Below, in pieces: positions 15,768 to 25,533 of a stretch of 64,000 bases of DNA. Origin of the DNA: Streptococcus suis S735 (GTDB lineage Bacteria > Bacillota > Bacilli > Lactobacillales > Streptococcaceae); assembly GCF_000294495.1 (NCBI RefSeq), contig NC_018526.1, positions 620,001 to 684,000 on the forward strand. Reading direction: 5' to 3'. Under the pieces are notes generated by a model. That model did no database searches, had not been told where the DNA came from, and saw only the letters and a program-made list of their open reading frames with translations. Each line of letters begins with the position of its first letter. Position 1 is the first letter of the stretch. The position numbers and the translations under genes were made by a program.

Positions 15768-16595
15768 ATGGGGCACAAATATAAAAAGTATAAGAAATAT
15801 GGTAAAAATAATTCAGGACTTGTGGCCCTCCTTGTTTTATTGGCAATCGGTTTTGTCATGAGTTTCTGGTATATCTTATTGCCCACTGGGCTCTTAATTG
15901 GCTATTTTTACAAGAGAGAGGCTATCCAGCGTTTTTTGAATAGAGATTCTATAAAACGCTTGCAAGTATTAGCGCTATCTATTCGTTCGGGCTATGAAAA
16001 GCATCAAGAGCTCTTGGTGGAAAAGGGTGAGGATAAGGTTGTATTACAGTTGAGAAACAGACTGTTAGGACAATTATTTGAATTAGATCAGCTCTATCAA
16101 AAATTTGGAAAATATCTGAATGGATATGAAAGTAAAGAAGTTGTAGATACCTTGCAACTAAAATATCATTTAAAACTGCCAGAAGCTAAAACAGAAAAAA
16201 ATACTGACACACAGGTTTCTACTGGTGGTAATGCTGTGATGGATGAACAAGGCATGATAGCGGATTTAGCTCCTGAAATTCTAGAAACCTATTGTAATAT
16301 TCAAAGAGACAATCTTGTTATTCTTGAAAAGCTGGAAAAGGCGACAGATAAGCGGGAAGAATTGACAGCTATCCATGAGGCCAATATGAATCGGTTTAAC
16401 GATATTTTACAGGGTTATTTGAAAATCAAAAAATCACCGAAAGATTATTTTAACGCAGAAGAACGATTGGTGCAGGCAAAATCAGCCATGGAAATGTTTG
16501 ATAAGGATTTGGATGATACCATCAAACAATTTAACGAAGCGGATATGAAAGATTTTGAAGTCAGTCTGCGTATGATGAAAAGAGAAGAGGAATAG
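15768..16595 (+). CDS. xpaC: XpaC-like membrane protein
   Basis: A 275-aa protein with a short basic N-terminus, two membrane helices close together (about 20-50, the LVALLVLLAIGFVMSFWYILL region) and a long helical cytoplasmic part. It matches the XpaC family (named for hydrolysis of 5-bromo-4-chloroindolyl phosphate), which is nearly always encoded just before TelA. GAGGAGG precedes the ATG and 5 bases separate it from telA. The true biochemical role is unsettled; the pair is linked to envelope stress and toxic-anion or bacteriocin tolerance. Confidence 0.8.
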   Translation: MGHKYKKYKKYGKNNSGLVALLVLLAIGFVMSFWYILLPTGLLIGYFYKREAIQRFLNRDSIKRLQVLALSIRSGYEKHQELLVEKGEDKVVLQLRNRLLGQLFELDQLYQKFGKYLNGYESKEVVDTLQLKYHLKLPEAKTEKNTDTQVSTGGNAVMDEQGMIADLAPEILETYCNIQRDNLVILEKLEKATDKREELTAIHEANMNRFNDILQGYLKIKKSPKDYFNAEERLVQAKSAMEMFDKDLDDTIKQFNEADMKDFEVSLRMMKREEE

Positions 16596-16600
16596 AGAAG

Positions 16601-17872
16601 ATGTCAGGATTTAATTTCGATATTGATCAGATTGCTAATAATAGTTTATCAACCAAAGATAAGACAACAGAGCTTATTCAAGCGACTCCGACTGGAGATA
16701 ATTCAAAAGTGTCTTTCTTGGCACAGTTGACACCGGAACAACAAACAGGTATTCGTGCCAAGGCTCCCCAATTGGTGGATAATTTCTTAGCTAATCAAAA
16801 TGTCCTCTTGGATTTTGGTAAGGAAGCGGTAGAAGAAGTCAATGCCACGGTCAATCACATTTTGTCAGAACAGAAGAAGATTGAAATTCCACAGGTCGAT
16901 GAGCTTTTGGCCAATACCAACCGTGAATTGAATGGTTTTGTGGCTAAGTATAAGGACATTTCCACAACTGCTGAATTAGAAAAGAAACCTGGTTTCTTCC
17001 AACGCCTGTTCAAGCAGACCAAAAATGATTTGCAGGAATTTTATTTCGATTCGCAGACCATTGAAAAGAAAATGGATAGCATGGCAGCCAGTGTGGTCAA
17101 GCAGGAAGAGGTGTTGGCGCGCAATATTGTTTCTGCAGAGCTTTTGATTGAAAATAATACCAAGTCTATCGAGAATTTGGTGGGGGTCATCGCCTTTATT
17201 GAAGCGACTGGTCAAGAGGCTGCCCAGCGAGCAAAAGCAGAGCAAGAACGCTTGGCAGGTCTGCAACCAACTACGGTAGATTATCAAGTAGCTTCTGAGA
17301 AGTTGGCACGTGTAACAGAGGTTGCTAATATCCTCGAACAACAACATTCTGAGTATATGAGTCGCTTGTATGTCGCGTGGACAACGACACCGCAGATGCG
17401 TAATCTGGTCAAGGTTTCTTCGGATATGAAACAGCGCCTTGGGATGTTACGTCGCAATACTATTCCAACAATGAAATTGTCCATTGCACAGTTGGGCATC
17501 TTACAACAATCTATCAAGTCTAGCCAGACGGCAGATGCGATTGTCAATGCTAATAATGCTGCCCTTCAAATGCTTGCGGATACATCAAAAGAAGCCATCC
17601 CGATGATGGAACGCACAGCTCAGAATCCGACCCTTTCAGTAGCATCTGTTACCAAATTGGCAGAAAGTTTGGTTGCCCAAAATAATGGCATTATTGCAGC
17701 TATAGATGAAGGGCGTCAGAAACGTCGTGAGTTGGAGGCAGCTATTGTACGGTCAGCAGAGACTATCAACGATTCTGTTAAGCTACGCGATCAAAAAATC
17801 ATTGCTGCTTTGCTGGAGCAAGGCAAAGAAGCACAGTCTGAGGCAGAGCAACCACTTGAAACCAATCAATAA
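16601..17872 (+). CDS. telA: TelA-family toxic anion resistance protein
   Basis: A 423-aa, mostly alpha-helical cytosolic protein of the TelA/KlaA family (tellurite resistance; in Listeria linked to nisin tolerance). Hallmarks are LTPEQQTGIRAKAPQLVDNFL near the N-terminus, the long coiled-coil middle, and WTTTPQMRNLVKVSSDMKQRLGMLRRNTIPTMKLSIAQLG in pieces near residue 265-305. Length is normal. It is cotranscribed with xpaC and followed by a terminator shared with the converging yitT gene. Confidence 0.9.
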   Translation: MSGFNFDIDQIANNSLSTKDKTTELIQATPTGDNSKVSFLAQLTPEQQTGIRAKAPQLVDNFLANQNVLLDFGKEAVEEVNATVNHILSEQKKIEIPQVDELLANTNRELNGFVAKYKDISTTAELEKKPGFFQRLFKQTKNDLQEFYFDSQTIEKKMDSMAASVVKQEEVLARNIVSAELLIENNTKSIENLVGVIAFIEATGQEAAQRAKAEQERLAGLQPTTVDYQVASEKLARVTEVANILEQQHSEYMSRLYVAWTTTPQMRNLVKVSSDMKQRLGMLRRNTIPTMKLSIAQLGILQQSIKSSQTADAIVNANNAALQMLADTSKEAIPMMERTAQNPTLSVASVTKLAESLVAQNNGIIAAIDEGRQKRRELEAAIVRSAETINDSVKLRDQKIIAALLEQGKEAQSEAEQPLETNQ

Positions 17873-17876
17873 TATA

Positions 17877-17906
17877 AAACCTGCAGTTCAGCGAAACTGC
17901 AGGTTT
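17877..17906. terminator. Bidirectional terminator telA/yitT
   Basis: AAACCTGCAGTT (17877-17888) pairs exactly with AACTGCAGGTTT (17895-17906). Confidence 0.85.
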
Positions 17907-17908
17907 GT

Positions 17909-18775
17909 TTAATGGCGTTCTATTGGTTTTTTATCTCGATCTAAAGTAAATCCCTCACCGAGTACTTCATGTGCGTCTGTAATGGTGATAAATGCGTGGG
18001 GGTCAATACGATGAATAAGCTCCTTCATCTCTTGGAGTTGGCTCTTATATATGACCGAGTAAATCATGTTGACATCGGCTTTGCTGTAGAAACCTTGTGC
18101 TTTGATAAAGGTGACACCACGCTCGATTTCACAATCAATAGCCTGAGCCAATTGGTCAGATTTTTGAGAAACAATCATAACACCCTTGCTACCATATCCG
18201 CCCTCCGTGACAAAATCAATAACCTTGGAAGCAATAGCAACCATCATTAAAGTATAGAGAACTGTTCGGAGGTCTTTAAAAACAATAACAATCAGAGTTA
18301 GGATGAGGATGTCAACTGCAAGAATGATTTGTCCAATGGAGTAAGGTAGGAATTTATGACCTATACGAGCAATAATATCGCTTCCCCCAGTCGTTCCGCC
18401 AGCACGGAAGATGGTTCCTAATCCTAGTCCCATAAGAATCCCACCCAGGATACTAACGAGTATCAAATCTTGTTGTAGATTGATTGAAAAATGGATTTTT
18501 TCAAAAATGGCCAACCAAAAGGTAACGCTAAAGGTTCCTAAGATACTGAGATAGAGAGTCTTCTTTCCGAGTATTTTCCACCCGAGGATGAACAATGGAA
18601 TATTAATCACAATGTTCATTATCCAAGGTTGAATATGAAAAAGGTAGTAAATAATCAGCGTCAATCCAGTTGCGCCACCCTCGAATAGACGATTGGGCAT
18701 GATTAAATAATTTAGCCCAAAGGCAAATAGCCCTGCACCAAGCAAAATAAGTAAAATATTTTTCAAACGAACCAT
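17909..18775 (-). CDS. YitT-family membrane protein (DUF161/DUF2179)
   Basis: A 288-aa protein with five or six membrane helices (LLGAGLFAFGLNYLIMPNRLFEGGATGLTLI in pieces opens the DUF161 part; TIFRAGGTTGGSDIIARIGHKF is its signature) and a C-terminal cytoplasmic DUF2179 domain (KGVMIVSQKSDQLAQAIDCE to the end). Function unknown in general. I start at the ATG at 18775, which has GGAG upstream; the frame could run back to 18844 but that part is basic and lacks a ribosome site. Confidence 0.85.
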   Translation of the reverse strand: MVRLKNILLILLGAGLFAFGLNYLIMPNRLFEGGATGLTLIIYYLFHIQPWIMNIVINIPLFILGWKILGKKTLYLSILGTFSVTFWLAIFEKIHFSINLQQDLILVSILGGILMGLGLGTIFRAGGTTGGSDIIARIGHKFLPYSIGQIILAVDILILTLIVIVFKDLRTVLYTLMMVAIASKVIDFVTEGGYGSKGVMIVSQKSDQLAQAIDCEIERGVTFIKAQGFYSKADVNMIYSVIYKSQLQEMKELIHRIDPHAFITITDAHEVLGEGFTLDRDKKPIERH

Positions 18776-18949
18776 AAGCATCTCCGAATATGTGTATATA
18801 TCAATTTTAAAAGATTTTCTCCTTAAAAACAAGTCAATTTTCAAGTGATTTTTTGACTAATTTTTGGTAAAATGGAATGAATATCTAAGAACCAGTCTTC
18901 ACAAGTGAAGTGCTGAACTGTGCATACTGGTACTAAGAGCGAGGGAAAG

Positions 18950-19588
18950 ATGAGAAACGGTTTTTTTATTACATTTGAAGGTCCGGATGGGGCAGGGAAA
19001 ACAACGGTATTGCAACAGTTATTGCCAGCCTTGCAGGAATTGGGGCCAGAAGTAGTCACAACTAGAGAGCCAGGTGGGGTGGCTATTGCAGAAGAAATTC
19101 GTAATATTATTCTGAATCCTGCAAATACAGCGATGGATGATAAGACGGAGCTGTTATTGTTTATTGCAGCACGACGTCAGCATTTGAAAGAGAAGATTCT
19201 TCCACCCTTGGCACAGGGGAAGTTGCTCTTGATTGATCGTTTTATCGATTCCTCTATTGCCTATCAAGGATTTGGACGGGGGTTGGATATAGGTGACATT
19301 CATTGGCTCAACCAGTTTGCAACAGATGGTTTAAAGCCAGATTTAACTCTCTATTTTGATATTGATACAGAAGAGGGGCTGGCTCGAATTGCCCGCAATG
19401 CTGACCGTGATGTGGATCGCTTGGATATGGAAAAAGCAGATATGCATAGACGGGTGCGTCAAGGCTATCTTAGTATTTTAGAGCAGGAACCAGAGCGGTT
19501 TGTAAAGATTGATGCCAGCCAGCCACTAGAGGCTGTTGTTGCAAATGCTCTGGCGGTCATTAAGAAACGGTTTGCAGAAAGAACATGA
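18950..19588 (+). CDS. tmk: Thymidylate kinase
   Basis: A 212-aa cytosolic kinase that phosphorylates dTMP to dTDP. The P-loop is [11 protein letters not shown] (residues 9-19), VTTREPGG and [21 protein letters not shown] bind substrate, and [22 protein letters not shown] includes the lid region. The ATG at 18950 follows GAGGGAAAG; a frame from 18920 lacks a ribosome site. First gene of the tmk-holB-yabA-rsmI run seen in many streptococci; it overlaps holB by 4 bases. Confidence 0.95.
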   Translation: MRNGFFITFEGPDGAGKTTVLQQLLPALQELGPEVVTTREPGGVAIAEEIRNIILNPANTAMDDKTELLLFIAARRQHLKEKILPPLAQGKLLLIDRFIDSSIAYQGFGRGLDIGDIHWLNQFATDGLKPDLTLYFDIDTEEGLARIARNADRDVDRLDMEKADMHRRVRQGYLSILEQEPERFVKIDASQPLEAVVANALAVIKKRFAERT

Positions 19589-20469
19589 AGATTGAAGAAC
19601 TTAGAAACTTACAACCCTATGTATTTCAACGTTTTGTGACAATTTTAGAGCAGAGACGTTTGGCACATGCCTATTTATTTTCAGGTGACTTTGCTAGTTT
19701 TGATATAGCAATTTTTCTCAGTCAATCGTTATTTTGTCAGGAGAAAGAAGGCGTCCTTCCTTGTCAGAAGTGTCGGTCTTGTCGTCTAATTGAAGCAAAT
19801 GAGTTTTCAGATCTTACTGTTATTGCACCGCAGGGAAATGTTATCAAAACAGATACGATACGTGAATTAGTTAAGAATTTTTCACAATCTGGATTTGAAT
19901 CCAATAAGCAGGTTTTCATTATTCGTGATGCTGAGAAAATGCATGCTAACGCAGCCAACTCTTTGCTAAAAGTGATTGAAGAACCTCAGTCAGCCATTCA
20001 CATCTTCTTATTGACCAATCAGGAAGAAGCTGTCCTTCCTACTATCAAGAGTCGGACACAGATTATAGGTTTTCCTAAAAATATTCCAGCTATGGAGCGA
20101 ATGTTAGAAGAGGAGGGCTTGTTAAAAACACAAGCGAATCTCTTAGCTCAACTGGTTTCAAGTCAAGAAGAAGCGAAAAAGTTAGCAGAAAATAAAAACT
20201 TTTTAGATTTGATGGGACAGGCAAAGAAATTTACAGACTTGCTCTTGGTGGAGCCTACACGTGCTTATTTGCAAGTTGGAATCCTAGTGTCTTTAGCTGT
20301 GGAAAAAGCTGAGCAGGGACGTTTGTTTGACCTTCTGAGTCTGATATTATCTGAGAAAATGATGGAATCGGCAAACGTACGTGAAAAAATGGATGCTGTT
20401 CTTAAGGCTAAGAAGATGTGGCAGGCAAACGTAAGTCTACAAAATAGTCTAGAGTATATAACTCTGTAA
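19585..20469 (+). CDS. holB: DNA polymerase III delta-prime subunit
   Basis: A 294-aa clamp-loader subunit. The zinc-binding module is [16 protein letters not shown] (about residues 52-67), and [16 protein letters not shown] with the SRTQ motif [14 protein letters not shown] identify the AAA+ fold. As usual for delta-prime, it lacks a working Walker A loop. ATGA overlap with tmk implies coupled translation. Confidence 0.92.
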
Positions 20470-20488
20470 AATAAAAGAAAGGGAGATA

Positions 20489-20806
20489 ATGGATAAAAAA
20501 GAAATTTTTGATGCCCTAGATGATTTTTCGCAGAATCTTCTAACCACGTTGGCAGAAGTGGATGCTATCAAAAAGCATTTACAGGGAGTTATTGATGAAA
20601 ATACGACCCTCCGCTTGGAAAATTCCAAGTTGCGCGAACGTTTGGAAAAAGAAGATAAGACAGGCCATAAATCTTCCAACTTTGGTAAGGAGAATTTGGA
20701 GAATATTTACGAAGATGGTTTCCATATTTGTACCTTCTCTTATGGTCAACGTAGGGATAATGATGAACCTTGTATGTTCTGTGTAGAATTATTGAATCGA
20801 GATTAG
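20489..20806 (+). CDS. yabA: Replication initiation control protein YabA
   Basis: A 105-aa protein that restrains DnaA by bridging it to the DnaN clamp. The N-terminal half is a coiled coil for tetramer formation ([20 protein letters not shown] and following heptads), then a basic linker, then a C-terminal zinc-binding domain with His, Cys and CxxC (FHICTFSY and [10 protein letters not shown]). GGGAG precedes the ATG. Two bases of the downstream rsmI spacing suggest coupling. Confidence 0.92.
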
Positions 20807-20807
20807 G

Positions 20808-21671
20808 ATGAAAGTACAAAAATCATTTAAGGGACAGACGAGTTTTGGGACTTTATATCTGGTGCCAACGCCTATTGGAAACTTACAGGATATGACATTT
20901 CGAGCTGTTCAGATTTTGAAAGAAGTGGATATAATTGCAGCGGAAGATACGAGAAATACAGGCCTCCTACTCAAACATTTTGAAGTAGAAACCAAGCAAA
21001 TATCCTTTCATGAACACAATGCCCATGAAAAAATTCCAGTTTTGATTGATTGGCTCAAATCTGGTCAGTCCATTGCGCAAGTTTCTGATGCAGGCCTGCC
21101 TTCCATTTCGGATCCTGGTCATGACCTGGTAGGGGCAGCGATTGCGGAGGATATTCCTGTTGTAGCACTTCCAGGAGCATCGGCGGGAATTACAGCCTTG
21201 ATTGCATCTGGTTTGGCACCCCAGCCACATATTTTTTATGGATTTTTACCGAGAAAATCGGGGCAGCAAAAAGAATTTTTTCAAGAAAAAAAGACCTATC
21301 CTGAGACGCAAATTTTCTATGAATCTCCATATCGTGTGGCAGATACCTTAGAAAATATGTTGACAGTTTATGGTGATCGTCAGGTAACGGTTGTTCGAGA
21401 ATTGACCAAGTTATACGAAGAATACCAGAGAGGGAGCATTTCCGAATTACTAGAGTATTTGGAAGAAAATCCACTTAAGGGAGAATGCTTGATTATTGTC
21501 GAGGGTGCTGGTGAAGAAGTCTATCCTTCTGCTGATGAAGTGGACTTGAAGGCTGAGGTAGAAAGGGAAATTGCAAGTGGCATAAAACCTAATCAGGCTA
21601 TCAAAGAAGTGGCCAAACGCTACCAACTCAAAAAACAAGAAGTATACGATATATATCATGGACTAGGTTAA
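20808..21671 (+). CDS. rsmI: 16S rRNA 2'-O-methyltransferase RsmI
   Basis: A 287-aa SAM-dependent methyltransferase (C1402 of 16S rRNA in E. coli). Motifs are LYLVPTPIGNLQDMTFRA, IIAAEDTRNTGLLLKHF, QVSDAGLPSISDPGHDLV and VALPGASAGITALIASGL, in the expected order of the tetrapyrrole methylase fold. The C-terminal 45 residues form the small helical domain (IASGIKPNQAIKEVAKRYQL). It starts 1 base after yabA stops and ends in a terminator. Confidence 0.94.
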   Translation: MKVQKSFKGQTSFGTLYLVPTPIGNLQDMTFRAVQILKEVDIIAAEDTRNTGLLLKHFEVETKQISFHEHNAHEKIPVLIDWLKSGQSIAQVSDAGLPSISDPGHDLVGAAIAEDIPVVALPGASAGITALIASGLAPQPHIFYGFLPRKSGQQKEFFQEKKTYPETQIFYESPYRVADTLENMLTVYGDRQVTVVRELTKLYEEYQRGSISELLEYLEENPLKGECLIIVEGAGEEVYPSADEVDLKAEVEREIASGIKPNQAIKEVAKRYQLKKQEVYDIYHGLG

Positions 21672-21687
21672 GACCTAGTTTTTTTGT
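21662..21687 (+). terminator. Terminator after rsmI
   Basis: ACTAGGT pairs with ACCTAGT around TAAG, followed by seven T residues; it overlaps the rsmI stop. Confidence 0.8.
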
Positions 21688-21703
21688 ATGTTTATGCAAG
21701 CTT

Positions 21704-21901
21704 ATACTCTTCGGAAATCAAAATTATCCGTTGTCAAGAGCCTTGATGAGTGAAAAGCTCCAGTGGATCTTTTCAGCCTGTTACCTTGAAATGAGAAAGT
21801 AACAGAGTTCTATCTTCGGCTTAATGACGCGAACACAGTTCTCTATACTTCCAGCCTTCAACTATATCCCAGCTAAGCTACTTTTGATTTTCATTGAGTA
21901 T
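21704..21901. repeat. MITE-like degenerate repeat, about 198 bp
   Basis: The ends are imperfect inverted repeats: the left end starts ATACTCTTCGGAAATCAAAA and the right end read inward starts ATACTCAATGAAAATCAAAA (16 of 20 alike). No reading frame of note lies between. The ends resemble a small dispersed repeat that I recall from other streptococci (ATACTC...AAAATCAAA ends). It fills the gap between the rsmI terminator and the serC promoter; 21902-22083 holds nothing I recognise apart from a short GAGGC/GCCTC hairpin near 21987. Confidence 0.5.
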
Positions 21902-22083
21902 TAATATGCAGATAGCAATTGGTGACACTCCCCAAACAGTCAAATCTGGTCATAAAATTTTCATTGAAACCTGATAAATCCCTGTGAGGCAAGCGCCTCG
22001 TTTATGGCTAAAAGTAAGAGGTGCTTTAGAAAGTAGAATAAATATAAGAAATCCGAATATTTTTACAAAATAATCATATTTCA

Positions 22084-22112
22084 TGGAATTGTCTGAATAT
22101 TTGTGATATAAT
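22084..22112 (+). promoter_or_regulatory. serC promoter
   Basis: TGATATAAT (22104-22112) is a perfect extended -10 box; TGGAAT at 22084-22089 is a weak -35 box 17 bases upstream of the hexamer. GGAGGG precedes the ATG. Confidence 0.6.
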
Positions 22113-22140
22113 GAACAGACTAACTTAATGGAGGGATTTT

Positions 22141-23232
22141 ATGACAATCTACAACTTCTCTGCAGGTCCTGCAGTATTGCCAAAACCAGTACTTGAACGC
22201 GCCCAAGCTGAATTCTTGGACTACAATGGTTCGGGAATGAGCGTTTTGGAGATGTCGCATCGCTCCAAGGACTTCGATGATATTATTAAAGGTGCTGAGG
22301 CAACGCTTCGTGAATTGATGGCCATTCCAGATAATTACAAGGTTATTTTCTTGCAAGGTGGAGCTTCTTTGGAATTCACAATGATTCCCCTTAACTTCGC
22401 TCAAGGCAAGAAAGCCTACTATCTTGTAGGTGGCTCATGGGGTAAAAAAGCCTATACTGAGGCTGTGAAGCTGTCTAAAACAATTGCCTTTGAACCAATT
22501 TTGCTTGGATCAACGGAAGATATTACCTATGCAGAATTGCCAACCTTCGATAAAAATGATATTGATCCAACTGCTGCTTACGTGCATTTGACAACAAATA
22601 ACACTATTGAAGGAACAGCAGTTTATGATATTCCTGACACCAATGGTGTGCCAGTCATTGCTGATATGTCTTCAAACATCTTAGCGGCTCGCTATAATGT
22701 TGAAGATTTTGCCATGATTTATGCTGGTGCTCAGAAAAATATTGGTCCTGCTGGTGTGACGGTGGTGATTGTTCGTGAGGACTTCCTCAATGATCAACCA
22801 ATGCTTTCAAGCATGTTGGACTACCGTATTCAAGCAGAAAATGACTCTCTTTATAATACGCCACCAGCTTATTCTATCTATATTTCTAAACTCGTCTTTG
22901 AATGGGTAAAAGAAATTGGTGGTGTTGATGAGATGGAGAAAATCAACCGTGAAAAATCTGGGTTGCTTTATGACTATATCGACCAGTCTAATTTCTATAC
23001 AAACCCTGTTCGTAAAAAAGAAGAGCGTTCAGTAGCGAACATTCCTTTTGTCTCACCAAGTGAAGAATTAGATGCTAAATTTGTCAAAGAAGCAACAGCA
23101 GCTGGTTTTAAAAACATCAAAGGTCACCGTTCAGTAGGTGGGATGCGGGCGTCGCTCTATAATGCTTTCCCACGTCAAGGTGTGGTTGAATTGATTGAAT
23201 TCATGAAAAAATTTGCAGTGGAGAATGCTTAA
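22141..23232 (+). CDS. serC: Phosphoserine aminotransferase
   Basis: A 363-aa PLP enzyme that makes phosphoserine from 3-phosphohydroxypyruvate. [18 protein letters not shown] opens the protein, MSHRSKDFD is conserved, and PLP binds K199 in [49 protein letters not shown] in pieces closes the active site. Length is normal. It shares its last base with the next gene (TAATG), so the two are coupled; serA follows after a hairpin. Confidence 0.96.
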   Translation: MTIYNFSAGPAVLPKPVLERAQAEFLDYNGSGMSVLEMSHRSKDFDDIIKGAEATLRELMAIPDNYKVIFLQGGASLEFTMIPLNFAQGKKAYYLVGGSWGKKAYTEAVKLSKTIAFEPILLGSTEDITYAELPTFDKNDIDPTAAYVHLTTNNTIEGTAVYDIPDTNGVPVIADMSSNILAARYNVEDFAMIYAGAQKNIGPAGVTVVIVREDFLNDQPMLSSMLDYRIQAENDSLYNTPPAYSIYISKLVFEWVKEIGGVDEMEKINREKSGLLYDYIDQSNFYTNPVRKKEERSVANIPFVSPSEELDAKFVKEATAAGFKNIKGHRSVGGMRASLYNAFPRQGVVELIEFMKKFAVENA

Positions 23233-23789
23233 TGGAAATTAGATTAGCACATCCAAATGAGATGGAGGCTATTGTCAATATTCTTGAAGATGCTCGTGCA
23301 TTTCTAGCAACCTCCGGTATCAATCAATGGCAGGGAGAGTATCCTAATAAAGAGAATATTTTTGATGACATTCTTTCTGGCAGAGGTTACGTTGGTCTAG
23401 TTGACGGTAAGGTGGCAGCTTATGCCGCCGTTCATCGTGGTCAAGAAGCAGAATATGAGGCCATATATGAAGGAAAATGGCAGCACAATCATCCTGTATA
23501 TACAACATTTCATAGAATTGCAGCAGCTGACGAATTTCGTGGTCAAGGAATCATACAAACTTTTTTGCAAGGTTTAATTGAAGGTCAAAAAGGACCGGAT
23601 TTCCGCTGTGATACCCACGAGCAGAATAAGACAATACAGCACATTCTAAAAAAATTGGGCTATGTCTATTGTGGTAAAGTCCCAATAGATGGAGAACGTC
23701 TAGCCTATCAAAAAATCAAGCAAAAGAGCGAGCGGAGTCTTTACCAGGAAATCAGTGAAGACGACCGTTGGTTACTCGGAAATAATTAA
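23232..23789 (+). CDS. GNAT-family N-acetyltransferase
   Basis: A 185-aa acetyltransferase fold: N-terminal EIRLAHPNEMEAIVNILEDAR, the acetyl-CoA loop FRIAAADEFRGQGIIQTFLQ (a variant of R/Q-x-x-G-x-G/A), and the C-terminal HEQNKTIQHILKKLGYVYCG. The substrate is unknown. Its position between serC and serA is conserved in my recollection of streptococcal serine operons, so a role around amino-acid metabolism is possible but unproven. Confidence 0.8.
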   Translation: MEIRLAHPNEMEAIVNILEDARAFLATSGINQWQGEYPNKENIFDDILSGRGYVGLVDGKVAAYAAVHRGQEAEYEAIYEGKWQHNHPVYTTFHRIAAADEFRGQGIIQTFLQGLIEGQKGPDFRCDTHEQNKTIQHILKKLGYVYCGKVPIDGERLAYQKIKQKSERSLYQEISEDDRWLLGNN

Positions 23790-23803
23790 TGAAATAAAGA
23801 AAG

Positions 23804-23830
23804 AAAAGGCGGCAGCTATTCCGCCTTTTT
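23804..23830 (+). terminator. Hairpin terminator directly in front of serA
   Basis: AAAAGGCGG (23804-23812) pairs exactly with CCGCCTTTT (23821-23829), T run to 23830. Only 12 bases separate it from the serA ATG, so there is no room for a separate promoter between them. Confidence 0.75.
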
Positions 23831-23842
23831 AGGTAAAAATAA

Positions 23843-25024
23843 ATGGTATTTAGCGTACGTACTTTTAACAATATCAATCAAATTGGTCTTAAGGAATTAG
23901 GCAATAAATTCCAGATTGACGGAGATCATGCAGCAAATCCAGATGCCTTTATTATTCGATCTGAAAATTTGCATGGATTTGATTTTCCTGAAAATCTAAA
24001 AGCTATTGCCCGTGCTGGTGCAGGGACTAACAATATTCCAATCGAAGAGGCAACAGAGAAAGGTATTGTTGTCTTTAACACTCCAGGTGCCAATGCCAAT
24101 GCCGTAAAAGAGGCAGTCATTGCTTCCATCCTCTTGTCAGCACGTGACTATATCGGAGCGACTGCATGGGCAAATACATTGTCAGGAGATGATGTACCTA
24201 AGCAGGTTGAAGCAGGTAAAAAGCAGTTTGCTGGGACAGAAATTTCAGGTAAGACTCTTGGTGTTATCGGACTTGGTGCTATCGGTGCGCGTATTGCCAA
24301 CGATGCCCGCCGTTTGGGAATGAATGTTCTCGGTTACGACCCTTATGTATCAGTAGAAACTGCATGGACCATTTCAAGCCATGTCAAACGCGTGGATGAC
24401 TTGAAAGAAATCTTTACCAATGCGGACTACATTACTGTTCATGTTCCTTTGACAGATAAGACACGAGGACTTTTCAATGCGGATAGCTTTTGTCAAATGA
24501 GAAAAGGAACAACCTTGATAAACTTTGCACGCGGTGAATTGGTTAATAATGCTGATTTGTTTGAAGCAATTGAGGCAGGAGTTATCAAGAACTATATCAC
24601 GGATTTTGGGACAGAAGAAGTGCTCAACAAGGACAACATTATCGTCTTCCCGCACGTTGGTGGGTCAACAGAGGAAGCAGAGCTCAACTGTGCCATTGCT
24701 GCAGGTCAGACCATTCGTCGTTTTATGGAGACGGGTGAAATTATCAACTCAGTTAACTTCCCAAATGTGAAACAATTCCTAGATGCACCGTATCGTATTA
24801 CCTTGATTAATAAGAATATTCCTAATATGGTGGCAACGATCACAACGGCTGTATCTGAGTTGGGAATCAATATCGATAATATCATCAATAAGTCTAAAGG
24901 TGACTATGCCTATACTTTACTTGATTTGGATGAAGCGGATAAAGTGAAAATTGAGCAGTTGGTTGCTAAATTTGAAGCAACGGATGCAATTGTCAAAGTG
25001 CGTGTCATTCAGAATAAAAACTAA
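23843..25024 (+). CDS. serA: D-3-phosphoglycerate dehydrogenase
   Basis: A 393-aa NAD-dependent enzyme, first step of serine synthesis. The Rossmann motif is LGVIGLGAIGARIANDARRLG, catalytic arginine in LINFARGELVNN, and catalytic histidine in VFPHVGGSTEEAE. A C-terminal ACT domain (about residues 315-393, ITLINKNIPNMVATITTAVSE) may sense serine. It is the short type without the intervening domain. The ribosome site is weak (AGGT, 9 bases away) and a terminator hairpin ends 12 bases upstream, so expression likely depends on read-through from serC. Confidence 0.95.
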   Translation: MVFSVRTFNNINQIGLKELGNKFQIDGDHAANPDAFIIRSENLHGFDFPENLKAIARAGAGTNNIPIEEATEKGIVVFNTPGANANAVKEAVIASILLSARDYIGATAWANTLSGDDVPKQVEAGKKQFAGTEISGKTLGVIGLGAIGARIANDARRLGMNVLGYDPYVSVETAWTISSHVKRVDDLKEIFTNADYITVHVPLTDKTRGLFNADSFCQMRKGTTLINFARGELVNNADLFEAIEAGVIKNYITDFGTEEVLNKDNIIVFPHVGGSTEEAELNCAIAAGQTIRRFMETGEIINSVNFPNVKQFLDAPYRITLINKNIPNMVATITTAVSELGINIDNIINKSKGDYAYTLLDLDEADKVKIEQLVAKFEATDAIVKVRVIQNKN

Positions 25025-25026
25025 TC

Positions 25027-25533
25027 ATGCTGTATAAACAAGTCTATCACAGTCCACTTGGCCCCATGTCATTAATTGCTAGTGATAAGGGATTAAGAGG
25101 GGCCTGGTTTGAGGGACAAAAATATTTTGAACGAGGCTTGAATGAGAAAGCTATTTTAGCCTCCCATCCCATTTTAGACCAGACAGCTCGATTGCTTGAC
25201 CAGTATTTTTCAGGGGATCAGGTGGACTTTTCAAACCTTCCATTAGAAGCTGTGGGAACAAATTTCCAAGAGCATGTCTGGCAATTATTGAAGATTATTC
25301 CGATGGGTCAGACGACTACCTATGGACAACTGGCTCAGCAACTGGGCCTTCGTTCTGGTCAGGCAGTAGGAGGAGCAGTTGGGCGTAATCCTTATTCTAT
25401 TATTGTTCCTTGTCACCGAGTTCTCAATCAGAAAGGACAGTTGACAGGTTATGCAGGTGGACTGGATAAGAAAATCTGGCTCTTGCGACATGAGAATCCA
25501 GAATTTGAGGTGAAAGATGATTTTATTTTATGA
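25027..25533 (+). CDS. ogt: Methylated-DNA--protein-cysteine methyltransferase
   Basis: A 168-aa suicide repair protein that takes the methyl group from O6-methylguanine. The active-site motif is IIVPCHRVL with acceptor C129, preceded by the helix-turn-helix TTTYGQLAQQLGLRSGQAVGGAVGRNP in pieces. It starts 2 bases after serA ends and overlaps the next gene by 17 bases, so it belongs to the same transcript. Confidence 0.94.
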   Translation: MLYKQVYHSPLGPMSLIASDKGLRGAWFEGQKYFERGLNEKAILASHPILDQTARLLDQYFSGDQVDFSNLPLEAVGTNFQEHVWQLLKIIPMGQTTTYGQLAQQLGLRSGQAVGGAVGRNPYSIIVPCHRVLNQKGQLTGYAGGLDKKIWLLRHENPEFEVKDDFIL

